Shown: positions 22,083 through 33,278, numbered from the stretch's first letter. The stretch: 64,000 nucleotides of DNA from Theileria orientalis strain Shintoku (GCF_000740895.1 NC_025262.1:1914001-1978000); one strand, 5' to 3'. Made by a program: numbers and translations. Notes: generated by a model from the sequence alone, not told the origin.

Positions 22083-23585
22083 ATGGCAACCATTGACTTG
22101 GAGAAAAAAAGTGGCAATTACGGATTTCCAAAAATTTCTGTAGAACTTAAAGCTCATGAACATGATAGCAAGTTTAAACTGTACAGACACAATCTTAATT
22201 CGTATTCACACCAGCACTTTTTCTGTTTTAAATTCAAGGGCCTGATTAAAATCCTGTTCGCCTACGACGCATTTAAAACAGACAAGGTTATTTTTATAGA
22301 GGCGTACTTTAGCAACGACAATTCAGATGAACTTGTCATCTTCGGTTTCGTCACTACAAAGAATGTAAGAAAGTATTTCAGATTTAAAGATTTCGCAAAC
22401 GGCAAAATATCAGATATATCCAAAGACTACATATCTGAGGATCAACTGAGAAGAGAGTTAGAAAGGGATGTTGCTTGCGTAACACCTCAACTCACAGTGG
22501 CTGAACGCGATGCAATAGATATCTACTACAAAACTGGTGTTGACCCGTACAAATATAACGGGAATACTATCTATTCTTCGCACAATAACTTTAATGATAA
22601 CTACGAATTTGTGCAATACAAATATTCAAGTTTCGCCAAGATTATCGAGGGAGAATTCACCATCAGGTACATGGAACTTAAGGTGAAATTCATTGGAAAT
22701 GTGAAAGGCGAGTATTGCAACCAGGTGCTACTTTACGTCTCAAGATCAAACCCGAATACTCCAATCATGATAGCGTTTGGTATAAGCAGCAAAGAACTGA
22801 GATACATATTGTTCTCAGAGTTTGTACAAAAAGACGAACTAACGGTTAATGTATCAGCACTTTCCAAGATTGATGTGAACGTCGACCCTAAGCAACTAAA
22901 CTATTTAGTGGAAGGCGAATTATTGAGTCTGTTGTACCAGTTCAACACAGAAATAAGCGGTCTAACGATCATTAACACAAAAAGACATGCGTCGTACGAC
23001 AATGTTATGGTATCCGAAAACCCAGCGCTAGGCGAGTTTCAAAGTTTCACCCATAAACCGGTTTCCGAATTTCACCATCTTCTTATAGAGTGCGGCTATT
23101 TGCCATTTACTATGAAAGAGTTTAACCCATCTGACTACGCGTTCGACAACCTACAACATGTTGTTCTGTATTACAGTATTGCAACCAACGCCAACATACC
23201 CCTGATGATAGAAATAGTTACCAACGGATGCAATTTACACGTCTCGGAAGGCTTTGAACCAAACCTGTCAGAATTCTTCGTACTTAAACAGATCCTTGAA
23301 GTTTCAAAGTATTACGACGGATCCACTTTGTCCGACGACTGGAGCGTCACGTACGAAATGGCGAATCTGAAGACGAAGGACGTTGAGGGGAAACTGAAGG
23401 AACTGCTGAGGATGTATGTAAGACCCATGGAGCTAATGCCCAAGCCCAGACGCGAGTTGGGAGCCCTCGTAGTGGTGACCTGCATCTTAGGATCAGTGAC
23501 ACTAATTGCTGGCTTGGCGCTTTTAATGCCCAGATGGTCGAGAATGCTTTCGAAGCTGGTTAAGAAACTTTATCACATTCACTAA
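22083..23585 (+). CDS. Tail-anchored Theileria-specific protein with YY/PL modules (paralog B)
   Basis: Single exon, 500 codons from the ATG at 22083, which gives MATIDLEKKSGNY, matching the starts of paralogs A and C. There is no signal peptide. Three modules are visible: FIEAYFSNDN..LVIFGFVTT...YFRFKDF; VLLYVSRSNPNTPIMIAFGIS; VVLYYSIATNANIPLMIEIVTNG. A C-terminal helix (LGALVVVTCILGSVTLIAGLALLM) is followed by a basic tail, as in tail-anchored proteins. Head-to-head with paralog A and only 55 bases from the convergent gene at 23641. Function unknown. Confidence 0.65.
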   Translation: MATIDLEKKSGNYGFPKISVELKAHEHDSKFKLYRHNLNSYSHQHFFCFKFKGLIKILFAYDAFKTDKVIFIEAYFSNDNSDELVIFGFVTTKNVRKYFRFKDFANGKISDISKDYISEDQLRRELERDVACVTPQLTVAERDAIDIYYKTGVDPYKYNGNTIYSSHNNFNDNYEFVQYKYSSFAKIIEGEFTIRYMELKVKFIGNVKGEYCNQVLLYVSRSNPNTPIMIAFGISSKELRYILFSEFVQKDELTVNVSALSKIDVNVDPKQLNYLVEGELLSLLYQFNTEISGLTIINTKRHASYDNVMVSENPALGEFQSFTHKPVSEFHHLLIECGYLPFTMKEFNPSDYAFDNLQHVVLYYSIATNANIPLMIEIVTNGCNLHVSEGFEPNLSEFFVLKQILEVSKYYDGSTLSDDWSVTYEMANLKTKDVEGKLKELLRMYVRPMELMPKPRRELGALVVVTCILGSVTLIAGLALLMPRWSRMLSKLVKKLYHIH

Positions 23586-23640
23586 TCTATCTGTATCGTG
23601 CACAACACTTACACACATACTGGTAATTCACATTAAATTA

Positions 23641-24666
23641 TTACTTCACTTTACACGTGTATCCATTCTCTCTTAACAGGTCTTGAAGATGATACAGTTC
23701 ACTGTTCGAACTCCTCACCTTAATAGTCCCCGTGCCCGTACAAGAGTGCGTCAGTATGTTTCTGTCCAAATTTACTGAAATAACGTGCAGTTTGCAGGAA
23801 TCACAAATCTTAATAAGTTGCGTTTCGCAAGCGTCGGATTTCAACCCGGATAACTGAATCACAAACAGGCTAACGACCTTCGAAATGTCGTCCTTAACGC
23901 TGGCAGTGTCACTGAAAGCACCAGCAGTTACGGAGTCCCTACCCATGACATAATTGCTTTCCGAATTCACAGACATAGAATCGTTCGATCTCATTCTTTT
24001 GTTGACCCAGCTCTTCGATTCAGAGTCCCTATTGCTGCCAGCAACTCCGTTGACGTCGTAGATAGGTTCAACACTCAGATTTAGGCGACGCTTGTTGCTC
24101 ACTTCACTTGCGCCAAATATATCAACATGGCTCATTCCCCTCATACGGTTCTCTCTTCGCATCAAGTAGTTCGACTTCACAATTTCCCTAATATCGTTTT
24201 CGGTGATCGCCGTACTAACTTCCTTAGTGTTCGAGTAACCACGGCAATTATCTGCCCTTTTATCCACTGATTCACTCACCACATATTTGTCCGAGTGGTA
24301 TTTTCTGAATTTTGCTGTCAAGAAGTCACGAACACAGCGCTCTGAAGAGAGCCCCGCGGGCTTTGTAAAGTCGTTGTAAACACCGTAGGATCCCTTATCG
24401 GCAGAATTTTGGGACTCATTATCGTTTATGTTACATTTTTCAGAATCATTTTCGTCATCTTGGCAGTAGTCATAGTCCAATTTGAAAGATAATTCACTTT
24501 CAGTGTCCACATTGGGGACGTTGTCGTCAACTTCGTTCTCTGCGTTAAAATCGCCAGAATCATCAGTTTCATCTTCTAAATTATTTTCAGGATCAACGTA
24601 GGACTGTTCTAATTCTAAATTGTCAACTTCAAAAGGCAGATTCTCATCTGAACTTAATGCGGCCAT
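23641..24666 (-). CDS. Acidic protein with C-terminal ferredoxin-like fold candidate
   Basis: Single exon, 341 codons. The first ~95 residues are strongly acidic and Asn/Ser-rich. The middle is basic and low-complexity, with nuclear-type patches (SNKRRLNL, WVNKRMRS). The last ~80 residues look like a folded domain with an alternating pattern beta-alpha-beta-beta-alpha-beta: VSLFVIQLSGL, then ACETQLIKICDSC, LHVISVNLD, TGTIKVRSS, LYHLQDLLRENG, YTCKVK. That order fits a ferredoxin-like fold (RRM, ACT or HMA type), but no family motif such as RNP1 or CxxC is present. I do not recognise the gene; nuclear localisation is inferred. Confidence 0.6.
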   Translation of the reverse strand: MAALSSDENLPFEVDNLELEQSYVDPENNLEDETDDSGDFNAENEVDDNVPNVDTESELSFKLDYDYCQDDENDSEKCNINDNESQNSADKGSYGVYNDFTKPAGLSSERCVRDFLTAKFRKYHSDKYVVSESVDKRADNCRGYSNTKEVSTAITENDIREIVKSNYLMRRENRMRGMSHVDIFGASEVSNKRRLNLSVEPIYDVNGVAGSNRDSESKSWVNKRMRSNDSMSVNSESNYVMGRDSVTAGAFSDTASVKDDISKVVSLFVIQLSGLKSDACETQLIKICDSCKLHVISVNLDRNILTHSCTGTGTIKVRSSNSELYHLQDLLRENGYTCKVK

Positions 24667-25002
24667 CGTAAACCAAGGGAAATCCTAAACCAGATCCAAT
24701 AATATTTAAGTTTTAAAAAATAAATGAAAAATAAATTAATATTAAAAGTTCTGATTTGAAATGTGTACAATTTTTAATAACTTTTATTTGGGGCTCAGTA
24801 TACAACACCAGATACATAAATCATACCCCCAAAATATCGCATATTGAATTGAAATTGATATTTTAGTTAAAATTTGGGTGTAAAATGCCGTACAATATTT
24901 TTCATAGTTCAAATAGTGTAAATTATACTCATTATTGGCAAATTCGCTACTATTCCCTCAGCACAGATTGAATTTGGAATATACCCATAAATTGCCTCTG
25001 CA
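24667..25002. other. Divergent promoter region
   Basis: AT-rich spacer between the acidic protein (minus) and BUD23 (plus). No gene seen. Confidence 0.4.
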
Positions 25003-26301
25003 ATGGCAATTAGACCGGAGCATTTGGCTCCTCCGGAAATTGTAAGTTGAAATTGGTGTAAATGTCTCACAATGTAGTACTATGGCGAGGAGGAATCCCG
25101 TAAATACTCAGCAAATTCCCGAATTAGGGAAATCCAAAGCCAAATGTCGGAAAGAGCACTGGAGATGTTGCTGTTACCAGAAGTAAAAATCACAAATAGA
25201 TCAGTTACATACACCCTATAGGCAGTATATATATATTTTTATGGTCTAGCACACTTAACAAATGATAATATGCCCGGAGTTGGGGTTGAAACATGACCTG
25301 TCAGGATGAGTCGAGCTTAATTCTGGATATCGGATGCGGAACAGGCATAAGCGGCGAAGTAATATCGAGTTTTAACAACTTCTGGGTCGGCCTGGACATT
25401 AGCGAACACATGTTGCGTAAGAGTTAAATAAGATAAATATAAGATAGAAAAGGTGGTAGTAATATAAATATGATAAACAAAAATGTATCAATTAACAGAC
25501 GAATCCTTATTTAATACCAACGGGAGCGGTGACATGATACTGTGCGATATTGGACAAGGGTTCAACTTTAGGCCGAACATGTTCGACGGAGCAATAAGTA
25601 TCAGCGTTATCCAGTGGCTATGTATATCAAACGATAAGTCGCAAGAGCCATATCAAAGACTGACAACATTTTTCAAGTGAGTGTTTAGTAGAGGACTTCA
25701 AAGTTAAGAATTAAATACGCAGTTAGTGGAAAACTGCAACAGAAGGAATAGTAACCACGTGTGTTTAGATGGCTCTACAAATGTTTAAACTATAACGCGA
25801 GAGCATGCCTGCAGTTCTACCCAGAAAACGCAGAACAGTTGGAAATGATACTGTCAGTAGTTAATAAATGCCACTTTAACGGAGGATTGGTAGTGGATAA
25901 TCCAGACTCAGTGAAGGCAAAAAAGTAAGTAGACCTATTCATAGTAGGCATTTGTTGTATTGAATTGTGATGATTGGTATTAGTCGTATAAGATGGATTG
26001 ATGGTTACATAGGTACTATCTGTGCATATGGACAGGAATTGGAAACGTACAATACAAGTTGCCAGAGTCTATAGTCGACGAGGAAGGAGAAGAAGGGGAA
26101 GTGGAAATACTTAAAAACGTAAACAACAAAAGAACTAAAAAGAAACACAAGTTAAACTATAAAGACAGAATCATAAAGAAAAAACAACAGCAGATGAACA
26201 GGGTGAGTATGAATGATTAGTAAGTAAATAACAACCTGCAGGGGTTTCAAATAAGGCCGGATACGAAGTACACAGGAAGGAAAAGACCAACATCGTTTTA
26301 A
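25003..26301 (+). CDS. BUD23: 18S rRNA (guanine-N7) methyltransferase BUD23
   Basis: Seven exons: 25003-25041, 25078-25182, 25305-25416, 25499-25676, 25769-25924, 26013-26202 and 26242-26301; 840 nt, 279 residues, nearly the size of the human enzyme. It opens [27 protein letters not shown] (RPEHxxPPExYY is a BUD23 hallmark). The SAM-binding loop is [11 protein letters not shown] (residues 55-65), followed by GLDIS and [22 protein letters not shown]. The lysine-rich tail ([19 protein letters not shown]) fits the nucleolar C-terminal region, ending KYTGRKRP. The enzyme methylates one guanine of 18S rRNA, normally with TRM112, and is needed for 40S assembly. Confidence 0.93.
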
Positions 26302-26417
26302 AAGTAACGTCTCAACTTAAAATGTAAAATAAGCATATAAGCAATGTAAAATAAAATAATACTAGATCGATTAAAAAATAAAGCAAATTAAGTACAATTA
26401 GCGTAAATTAGTTAAAT

Positions 26418-28833
26418 TTATACAAGAGTCGTCTCTCTTTTCTCCAACTTAAGAAGCTGTGGTAAGTGCCTCCACCCAGAAGGGTCCTGAAAACGTTATA
26501 AATAGATGAAAAGTACCATGTCCTCAGTCCTGCCAATAATTTCACAACGTTTCACATTATTGAGGAAATTCTTAGACATGAGCTAAAAGAAAATGAGATG
26601 GGAAAGGGGATTAGTAAGTAAAAAATGAGAAATAAGATAAAAGGTACCACAAGGTTAGTGCGAACGAAGCATCTAGTCTTATCACTCAAGAAGGCTGAAG
26701 AAAATGTGAGAATGATAAGAAGAAGTGGAATTTGAGAGTAATGTGATGACAAGGTAAGAATGAAAGTAGGCGAGAAACGTAGCAAAGTAAAAACAAAGTA
26801 CCTAAAGTGGTGTATTTAATGTTCTTCTTTCTCTCCTCAGACCCGTCGTAAGGATGCTTGTGTCGATAAACGTCAGTAAGATTGCTGAAAATAATTGAAA
26901 ATGAAAGTAGAATGAAAGTAAAATCATTGTGGTTAAGTGAATTGAAAAAAATAACAAAACTGAAGATAATTAAAGTGGAATACCCCGCTTTGGTGATCAA
27001 GTAGTAGCCAATTCTGTCAATGTCCCTAGAACCAGGAAAGCCAACCTCATCCTAGGAGCAGTATTTGTTGGAAATAAAAGGGAAAGTGGAGTGAATAGTA
27101 ATAGTCTGAGTGTAAAAGTAACCTGTTTGTGTAAAACAACCGATTTCTCCATCCTTAGCTTCTCAGGGTCAGAAAGGTCAATGTCCTCAGGTGCACTAGG
27201 AAAAGAGTGAAAAAATTAAAAAGTACCAGTTCAGGTTCCCAGAAATTATAGTAGCCTTGTCCTCTGAATTAAAGATGTGATAAAGAAGTGAACGTGGCAA
27301 GTTACTCTTGGAATTGTCGAGAAATCTGGCAAGCTCCCTGTCCCACCGGCTCCTCATCTCAACAGACCTGTTAACCCACCCCTGCAAGGGGGAAAGTCTG
27401 AATAGGCATATAAACAAGATAAGAAATGAAGGGCTAATTTGGTACATAAATAACTGAGTAAAAATTACAGCGAAAGCAAGTAGAAACTTTTAAATTGAAC
27501 AATAATGCAACGCCCCTCCTAAGCAGAATTATACTAAATGGTAAATTACCGGGTGGTGATATTTGGCATTGGTCTTTATGCTTAAGTTAAATCGTATCTT
27601 CAGGTACTAAGGAAAAATTAAAATAACTCAGGTACCTTAAACTCGTTTTTGATGAAAACCAATTGACCTAAAGAGCATTTATAGAAGGTTGATATAAGTA
27701 ATGGCTTGCATAATATACAGAGTTAGCCACTAAATACCTGCAACTCTCCAGGCGGAAAGTGAGTGGATGCAATAGTATTTCTTGAAAATCGTCTTTTGCA
27801 ACTTAATCACCAAGTCTGCGTCGTGGACTTCCTGGTCATAGGAGGAGGAAACGTAGCCACCGAAGACCCTCATGTATAACCTGGGAGCAGTGCCCAGAAT
27901 CTTGGACGAGCACAGCTTGACGTCTTGCAGTATAACAATGTCCTAAAATTCAACATGAATGGGGAATGTATATTAGTCAGAGGCTGTTTGATGACCAGCA
28001 TTTGGCTTGCGACTAGAACGATTATGAAAGATACCGGGTCGTGCTGTTTGAGCATTTGAACGAAGGGCTCCCACACGGCCCTTTTGGACATTGAGTTCTG
28101 GAGTCCCGAGACGTTCCAAGTCAAGATTGTCCGAGGATCGTCGTCGCTTAAAGTGGAAAACCCCTGATCGTTAGCCTCGAACTCAGAGGACGACAATGAT
28201 GATAGGCGTCCACCGTGCAGGTCATAGCCATCATCGTCAACTTCATAAAGCAGCGGGTTGTCCTCAGGACTTGAATTGTAGTGGATATCGTCAGTCACCT
28301 CAGTGAAAACCTCTCGCTTCGATTTCATGTTCTCATCAGTTAGGGTTTCCTTATCACTCATGGTCACGTCAGGGAACGCCGGAACGAGACCGACGTCGCA
28401 TTTTTCAGCCTTAGGTTCCTCAGCCAGAGAGCCCTTTTCTAGCCTCTCTATGACCGGCTCAGAAGCCACCAAACCGACATCGCACCTCTCAACAACAGGC
28501 TCTACGGCAAGCAATGAAACGTCAGAGGTTTCAATCACAGGTTCTTTGGCCTCAATCTGTGCACATTATGTGTTAATCGTGAGACAAGTATAAATTATAT
28601 AACGTAGTCTATGTGTATACTAATTCGTGGATTCTCCCTAGCAATTCAGCATCGAAAGTCTGCGACTCTGTATCGACGGTGACTGGCCTGTACTCTATGT
28701 TGCAGTTTTCTACCTTAATGGACAGTCTGGACCTCTCAACTTCAAAGGACTGGTCCAACAGAAAAATATGGTTTTCTGCCATCTCAATTATAGTACGGAC
28801 TCTAAGTGTGTGTAACGGAGAGCATACATTCAC
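26418..28833 (-). CDS. Degenerate AP-endonuclease (ExoIII/APE1)-like protein
   Basis: Thirteen exons on the minus strand: 28833-28621, 28556-28035, 27942-27738, 27667-27636, 27606-27550, 27518-27469, 27397-27227, 27195-27123, 27051-26984, 26884-26802, 26694-26648, 26582-26517 and 26486-26418; 1656 nt, 551 residues, all phases matching. The first ~205 residues hold an acidic extension with VERCDVGL-type repeats. The exonuclease-endonuclease-phosphatase domain starts at ILTWNVSGLQ and continues DIVILQDVKL, EGRCIIVQF, ATIISGNLN, APEDIDLSDP and LTDVYRHKHP, in the order of APE1. Several catalytic residues differ: the metal-ligand Glu (QE) is Asp 252, the GDLN aspartate is Asn 414, the YVPN tyrosine motif is missing, and no SDH triad end is found. 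It may be a pseudoenzyme. One internal intron is only 29 nt. Confidence 0.7.
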
Positions 28834-29175
28834 TAAATATTAAATACAAAAATTATGTAAATAAAATTCAAAATAAAATACAATTAAAATGAGTGAATAC
28901 AAACTCAAAAGGTTTCTAAATTAAATAAACATTTAACTAAAGGGACGATCCAGCGTCTCGTGAATCATAGATCTTATAAGAGAATATTTCCTTAAGTGTG
29001 TTAGCAAAGCTCTGCTATTCATCACGAGCACATTAGAATTTTTAAAGCTATTTTAATTTTAAAGTTTGGATAATTATAATGTATAAAAAGGCCCGGTAAA
29101 GTTGGGCGGAAGTTGTAAGAATTATCACTTATATCTGAGATCGTTTAGAAAAATGAAAGGATAAAATTTAGTAAA
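28834..29175. other. Divergent promoter region
   Basis: AT-rich spacer of 342 bases between the APE-like gene (minus) and UTP6 (plus). No gene seen. Confidence 0.4.
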
Positions 29176-31371
29176 ATGGCAGACAAGGTGCAAAAACAGT
29201 TAGAAGATCTTGTTCCGGATCTACAAGAGTTGTTATCGCAAGAGCTGTTCAGCCTGAAGGAAGTCAAGAACATAATCGAGAGAAGAAGAGTATTCGAATT
29301 TGAAATAATAAGCCCAGACCCAGCCGTAGCACTGGATTCATATAAAAAATACATAGAATACGAGTTGGAGCTGGATAAAATAATAGAATCACGGTATCGC
29401 AAAATGAAAAAAACAAACAGACTGAAAGGGTAAGTAAATCAAAAATAAATAATAAAAAAATGTAGAATCGACATTAACGGAATAATAAAAGAAGATATAA
29501 GTAAAGGTGACTCAAACTACAGAGGAACGAGTAGGAAGAAACTGAGAGTAGATGTGAACAATAAAAGGCACATACACAGAATATTTAGAAGATGCTTAAG
29601 CAGATTTATAAGCAACACAGAAATGTATAATTCATACTTGAGTTTCTGTAGGCAGATAAAAGCAAACAGGCTGTTCGAAAGGGTGATAATGAACGGACTG
29701 AGCAAAAACCCGAACGACGAGAACCTGTGGCTGATACTGGGCTCATACGTACTCAAAAACAGAGGAATAATAGCATCTAAAAACATAATACAAAGATCGC
29801 TGAGAATAATGCCGAACAACGTTAACCTAATACTGTACCTGTATCAGCTGGAAGTTAAGTCGCTGACGGAGATAGCAGCCACGTACGGAGAAGACAAGGA
29901 AAGTATCGAGGAGAGCATAAGCAAGTGCCACATAATATTTGAGTACGGATTCGAAAATTTGAAGGAGGAGGACGCAGTGAAGTTATACTTTAGCACACTC
30001 TCAATAATGAATCAGCTGCTGAACCTGAAGGAACATAAGGACCTGTTGGAGGAGCTTCTGGAAAAAATCAACAGTAAGATGAAAGGGAGAAGGATACCAA
30101 TAGTAAGGCTATACAATCATCAAATAAATATGCTTGAGAATATGGTATCGAAGAGCGCAAACAGGAGGTTGGTGGGCACGAGTGGAAGTGCAGACGATGG
30201 CACATCGGCCAGTGCAAAGGAGTCTGAGGAGGAGGAAGACGCGCTACTGAGAATGTTCGGTGAATGTTACACGGATGCCACAACTACCAGGACCGCAAAG
30301 GATTCCAGTAAAGGCATGCTGATACCAGTGTTGCAGTTTATATGTAACACGATCGCTAGTAAAAATACTGAAGACATAGAAGCTAAGGATAACTATACTG
30401 AAATTAGAATAGACGTAAATCCAAGTACAGAAGTGGAGGAAAGGCCTGTGAACGAGTTAAGTGATGACATGGACGGTAATGGCAATGAACTTTACATAGA
30501 CGGAGATAAGGAGTACCTAATAAAAAATTACTGCATCATAGAAAACGTGTACTACCTGTGTTTACTAGGAAGGGTACCTGAGTACTATGACGTTAAAGAG
30601 TGCAAGTACACGAGTAACATGGCAAACACTGAGCAGTTGAAGAAGCTGGAAGAAGTGTACGCAAATTACATGAGAAGAAGAAGGGAGGAAGTAGTCAAGT
30701 TCGCATTGGAGTTGAGTCCGGAAGATGTAAACGAGATTTATTACCACATTAAGCTGTTGGTACAACTGGCGAAGCTAGAAGACGTTGAAAAGAGTGTCGG
30801 AAGAAAGCTGCAGAAAAAAATCAAAGAGATGCTGGAAAAGTTGACAACAATTAGAGGATTGATAAGAGTTAGCGATGAGTTGGCGCAGATGATATTGAAA
30901 TTGAAAGTGGATTTTGAGTTGAAAAGGAGAGCGTATGCGAATTTTAAATCATTAGCTCTAAACCATTTTAAATTTTTCATCAATTCGATGTTTAGCTCTC
31001 AGCTGTCAGTAGATGAGAAGATAGAAGTGTTCCTGATATGTTATAAACACAATGAAGAATATGAAAACCTTAAAATATTTTTAAATAAGTTGGAAAACAT
31101 GGAAGAGTTTGTGAAGTTTACAGAAGGAAATTCAGAGCACTTGGACGAAAAAATATATAACGAACTTGTGGCATATATGACAGATGAGATGGAAGCTAAG
31201 GTGGAGAGAATGAGTACCAGTGAAATAGAAGTAAGTGAGTTGATAAAGGAAGTAAGCAGGCTCAATGGATGGATAGGAAATAGAAACATGGAAGTTAGCA
31301 GAGAAAATAAGCAAAAGATAAGTAACTTGAACGTAAAATTAGGTTTGTTCAACTGCTCAATAAAAAGTTAG
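29176..31371 (+). CDS. UTP6: U3 snoRNA-associated protein UTP6
   Basis: Two exons, 29176-29429 and 29466-31371, phase-2 intron of 36 nt; 719 residues. The N-terminus is a textbook UTP6 start: MADKVQKQLEDLVPDLQEL, then FSLKEVKNIIERRRVFEF and SYKKYIEYELELDKII. HAT-type helical repeats follow (IFRRCLSRF...YLSFCRQ; LWLILGSYVL; IIQRSLRIMPNNV). Residues about 215-330 are a variable acidic insertion, making the protein longer than the ~600 of animals and yeast. UTP6 is part of the UTP-B complex of the small-subunit processome in the nucleolus. A further in-frame stretch follows the TAG (see findings). Confidence 0.88.
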
Positions 31372-32033
31372 AGGCCTAAGATGCAAATGAACACCGCAGG
31401 GTATGAATTCAGGAGAAAGTGTGTGGAATCAGAACCATTGTCAGTGAAGAGGGACGACTTGATGTAACATAAGTTCATAAAATTTATAATACACGGTAAA
31501 TATGATATGCAACCAATTGACTAAACTAATAATGGTATAACAGGGTATATGTATATATGGAAGTATGTATGTACATATATATGTGGAAGTATGTATGTAC
31601 ATATATGTATATATGTATATGTATTGGGATTAAACATAGATGTATATATATATAAGGATAGAAAGTAGTAACTAAAAATATGGATGGAATCTGAATGAGC
31701 AGTAGGGACAAATAAGTAGTTTAATAGTCACCAAAGTAGATATAAATAAGTTAATAACTGATAAAGTATGTAAATTAAGTAATTTATTAATAAATAAAAG
31801 TTAGATCTAACTAAGATAAAAATATGTGTAAAAGTGATGGTTACACACAAAGTTAATTTTGAGAAGGTAACTGGCATTATTATTTTCACGAAAGGTATAT
31901 ACAGAAACGTGATGGTTAAATTGAGTTTAAAACGGGAAATTAATATAAAATAAAGTTAGATAAAGGATATATCTCAGCCCCAGAGTAAAGACTAGCGGTT
32001 GGACGGAGATAGGTGGCAATAAAGTGTAAAGCA
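31372..32033. other. Intergenic region with short in-frame extension and TA repeats
   Basis: The first 96 bases (to 31467) continue the UTP6 frame after its TAG with 31 sense codons up to a TAA. After that the sequence is AT-rich, with a tatatgtggaagtatgtatgtaca direct repeat at 31545-31655 and ttacacac at 31841, about 190 bases upstream of the next start. Confidence 0.5.
31545..31655 (+). repeat. TA-rich direct repeat
   Basis: A unit of about 26 bases (ggaagtatgtatgtacat flanked by tatata) occurs twice back to back, followed by more tatatgtata. Intergenic. Confidence 0.6.
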
Positions 32034-33278
32034 ATGGTGACAATAGATTTACAGAATAAAGCACAAGAACCAGGAAAGAGCTCACATGGCTACTATGTTA
32101 TTGAAGCCGTCTACGAGGAATCGAATCTGTTTAGAAAGTTCGTCCACGTGCCAACAGCACAAATTAGTGAAGACAAAATCACAATTCAGAACAGAGAAAG
32201 GAAACTTGAGGTTATAGTGGACAAGAAAGAAGAAGGAGGAGACAATGTGTACACATTCGAAGTATTATTTTTAGCATTGGACCTGGAAAATCCTCTGATC
32301 ATAATCATTGAATCGGAGTCTGAATCAAAATTTTTTAGGTACTCGGACTTAATGGGAGAAGGTAAACCAGGCTCAAAAAGGTTATCAGAAATTGAGGATT
32401 ACCACGAAGAAGTTAGCATTTTAGACCCATTGTACAACGAGAGTATCAAAGCAGGAACTGTCTTGGTATACAGACTCGAAAAAAAGAAAAATTACACGGG
32501 AGTCCAAGTTCATAGGGAGGATGAAGACTCTGAATATAGAGTATACGTACACACTCCAGACGACTTATGCAAAGATCGTAGCTCATGCGTATCCTACAAC
32601 AACAAACTGGTGTTAACCTATATAGACGACAAACATGAAACTGGAGCACTGTATCCGATCCAAGAGAAGCCATACGAGAGAATAAAAGTCTATAACCATG
32701 GCAACATGGATGAAGGAAACCTAATACAGTTTGATTGCGAAGGGAAATCCTTTAGCTATGAAAAGACTGAGGAGGGCAAGTGGAAGTACAGAGAAGGGCA
32801 TAAGTTGGAGGAAGAAGAGGCCGAAGAGAGCGAGGATGAGGAAACTGAAGACTCATTCCAACCAGAAAATTCTGAAAATCGTTTAAGTTCAGACAATAAG
32901 GCGAGAGGATGGGAAGATGCAACGGAGGCAACGAGGGAAAGCGATTCAGCCGAGGACATCCCGGACTTTTTGAGGGGCTCATTTGAGCCAACCAATTATA
33001 CTGAGGACATGATTAAGAATATGGATAGAGGCGAAGATGACCACGACGGTCGATTACCTGATGATCATAAACAAGGTCACATAGAAGATGCGACTAAAGG
33101 CGCTTCTGGACCAGAGAATAAGAGTCTTATTGGGAAAAACACAGGTAAAACCATTGATGAGGGGGCCTTTGAACACGACAACGGGGCACAAGCGCTAACA
33201 GGAACGTTAATTCCTGTAACAATTGCAGTGTTGGCGTGCCCAGCCTACATGGCATACGAATATTACCTTAAACGCTGA
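32034..33278 (+). CDS. Tail-anchored acidic protein, YY/PL-module family (paralog C)
   Basis: Single exon, 414 codons from the ATG at 32034 (MVTIDLQNKAQEP), matching the start of paralog B; the open frame upstream lacks an ATG. It has no signal peptide. One clear module is FEVLFLALDLENPLIIIIESE...FFRYSDL; the middle has further beta-rich repeats ending YEKTEEGKWKYREG. A long Glu/Asp-rich linker (about residues 255-370) leads to a C-terminal hydrophobic helix (LIPVTIAVLACPAYMAYEYYL) and KR tail. The layout (modules, variable linker, tail anchor) matches paralogs A and B. No known function; surface or organelle-membrane exposure is possible. Confidence 0.65.
   Translation: MVTIDLQNKAQEPGKSSHGYYVIEAVYEESNLFRKFVHVPTAQISEDKITIQNRERKLEVIVDKKEEGGDNVYTFEVLFLALDLENPLIIIIESESESKFFRYSDLMGEGKPGSKRLSEIEDYHEEVSILDPLYNESIKAGTVLVYRLEKKKNYTGVQVHREDEDSEYRVYVHTPDDLCKDRSSCVSYNNKLVLTYIDDKHETGALYPIQEKPYERIKVYNHGNMDEGNLIQFDCEGKSFSYEKTEEGKWKYREGHKLEEEEAEESEDEETEDSFQPENSENRLSSDNKARGWEDATEATRESDSAEDIPDFLRGSFEPTNYTEDMIKNMDRGEDDHDGRLPDDHKQGHIEDATKGASGPENKSLIGKNTGKTIDEGAFEHDNGAQALTGTLIPVTIAVLACPAYMAYEYYLKR

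Noticed and set aside
27454..27468. 15-nt GT-AG intron in the APE-like gene
   Set aside because: Too short to be credible, and the resulting frame loses similarity. The longer intron to the acceptor at 27398 gives the expected RSRWDRELARF segment.
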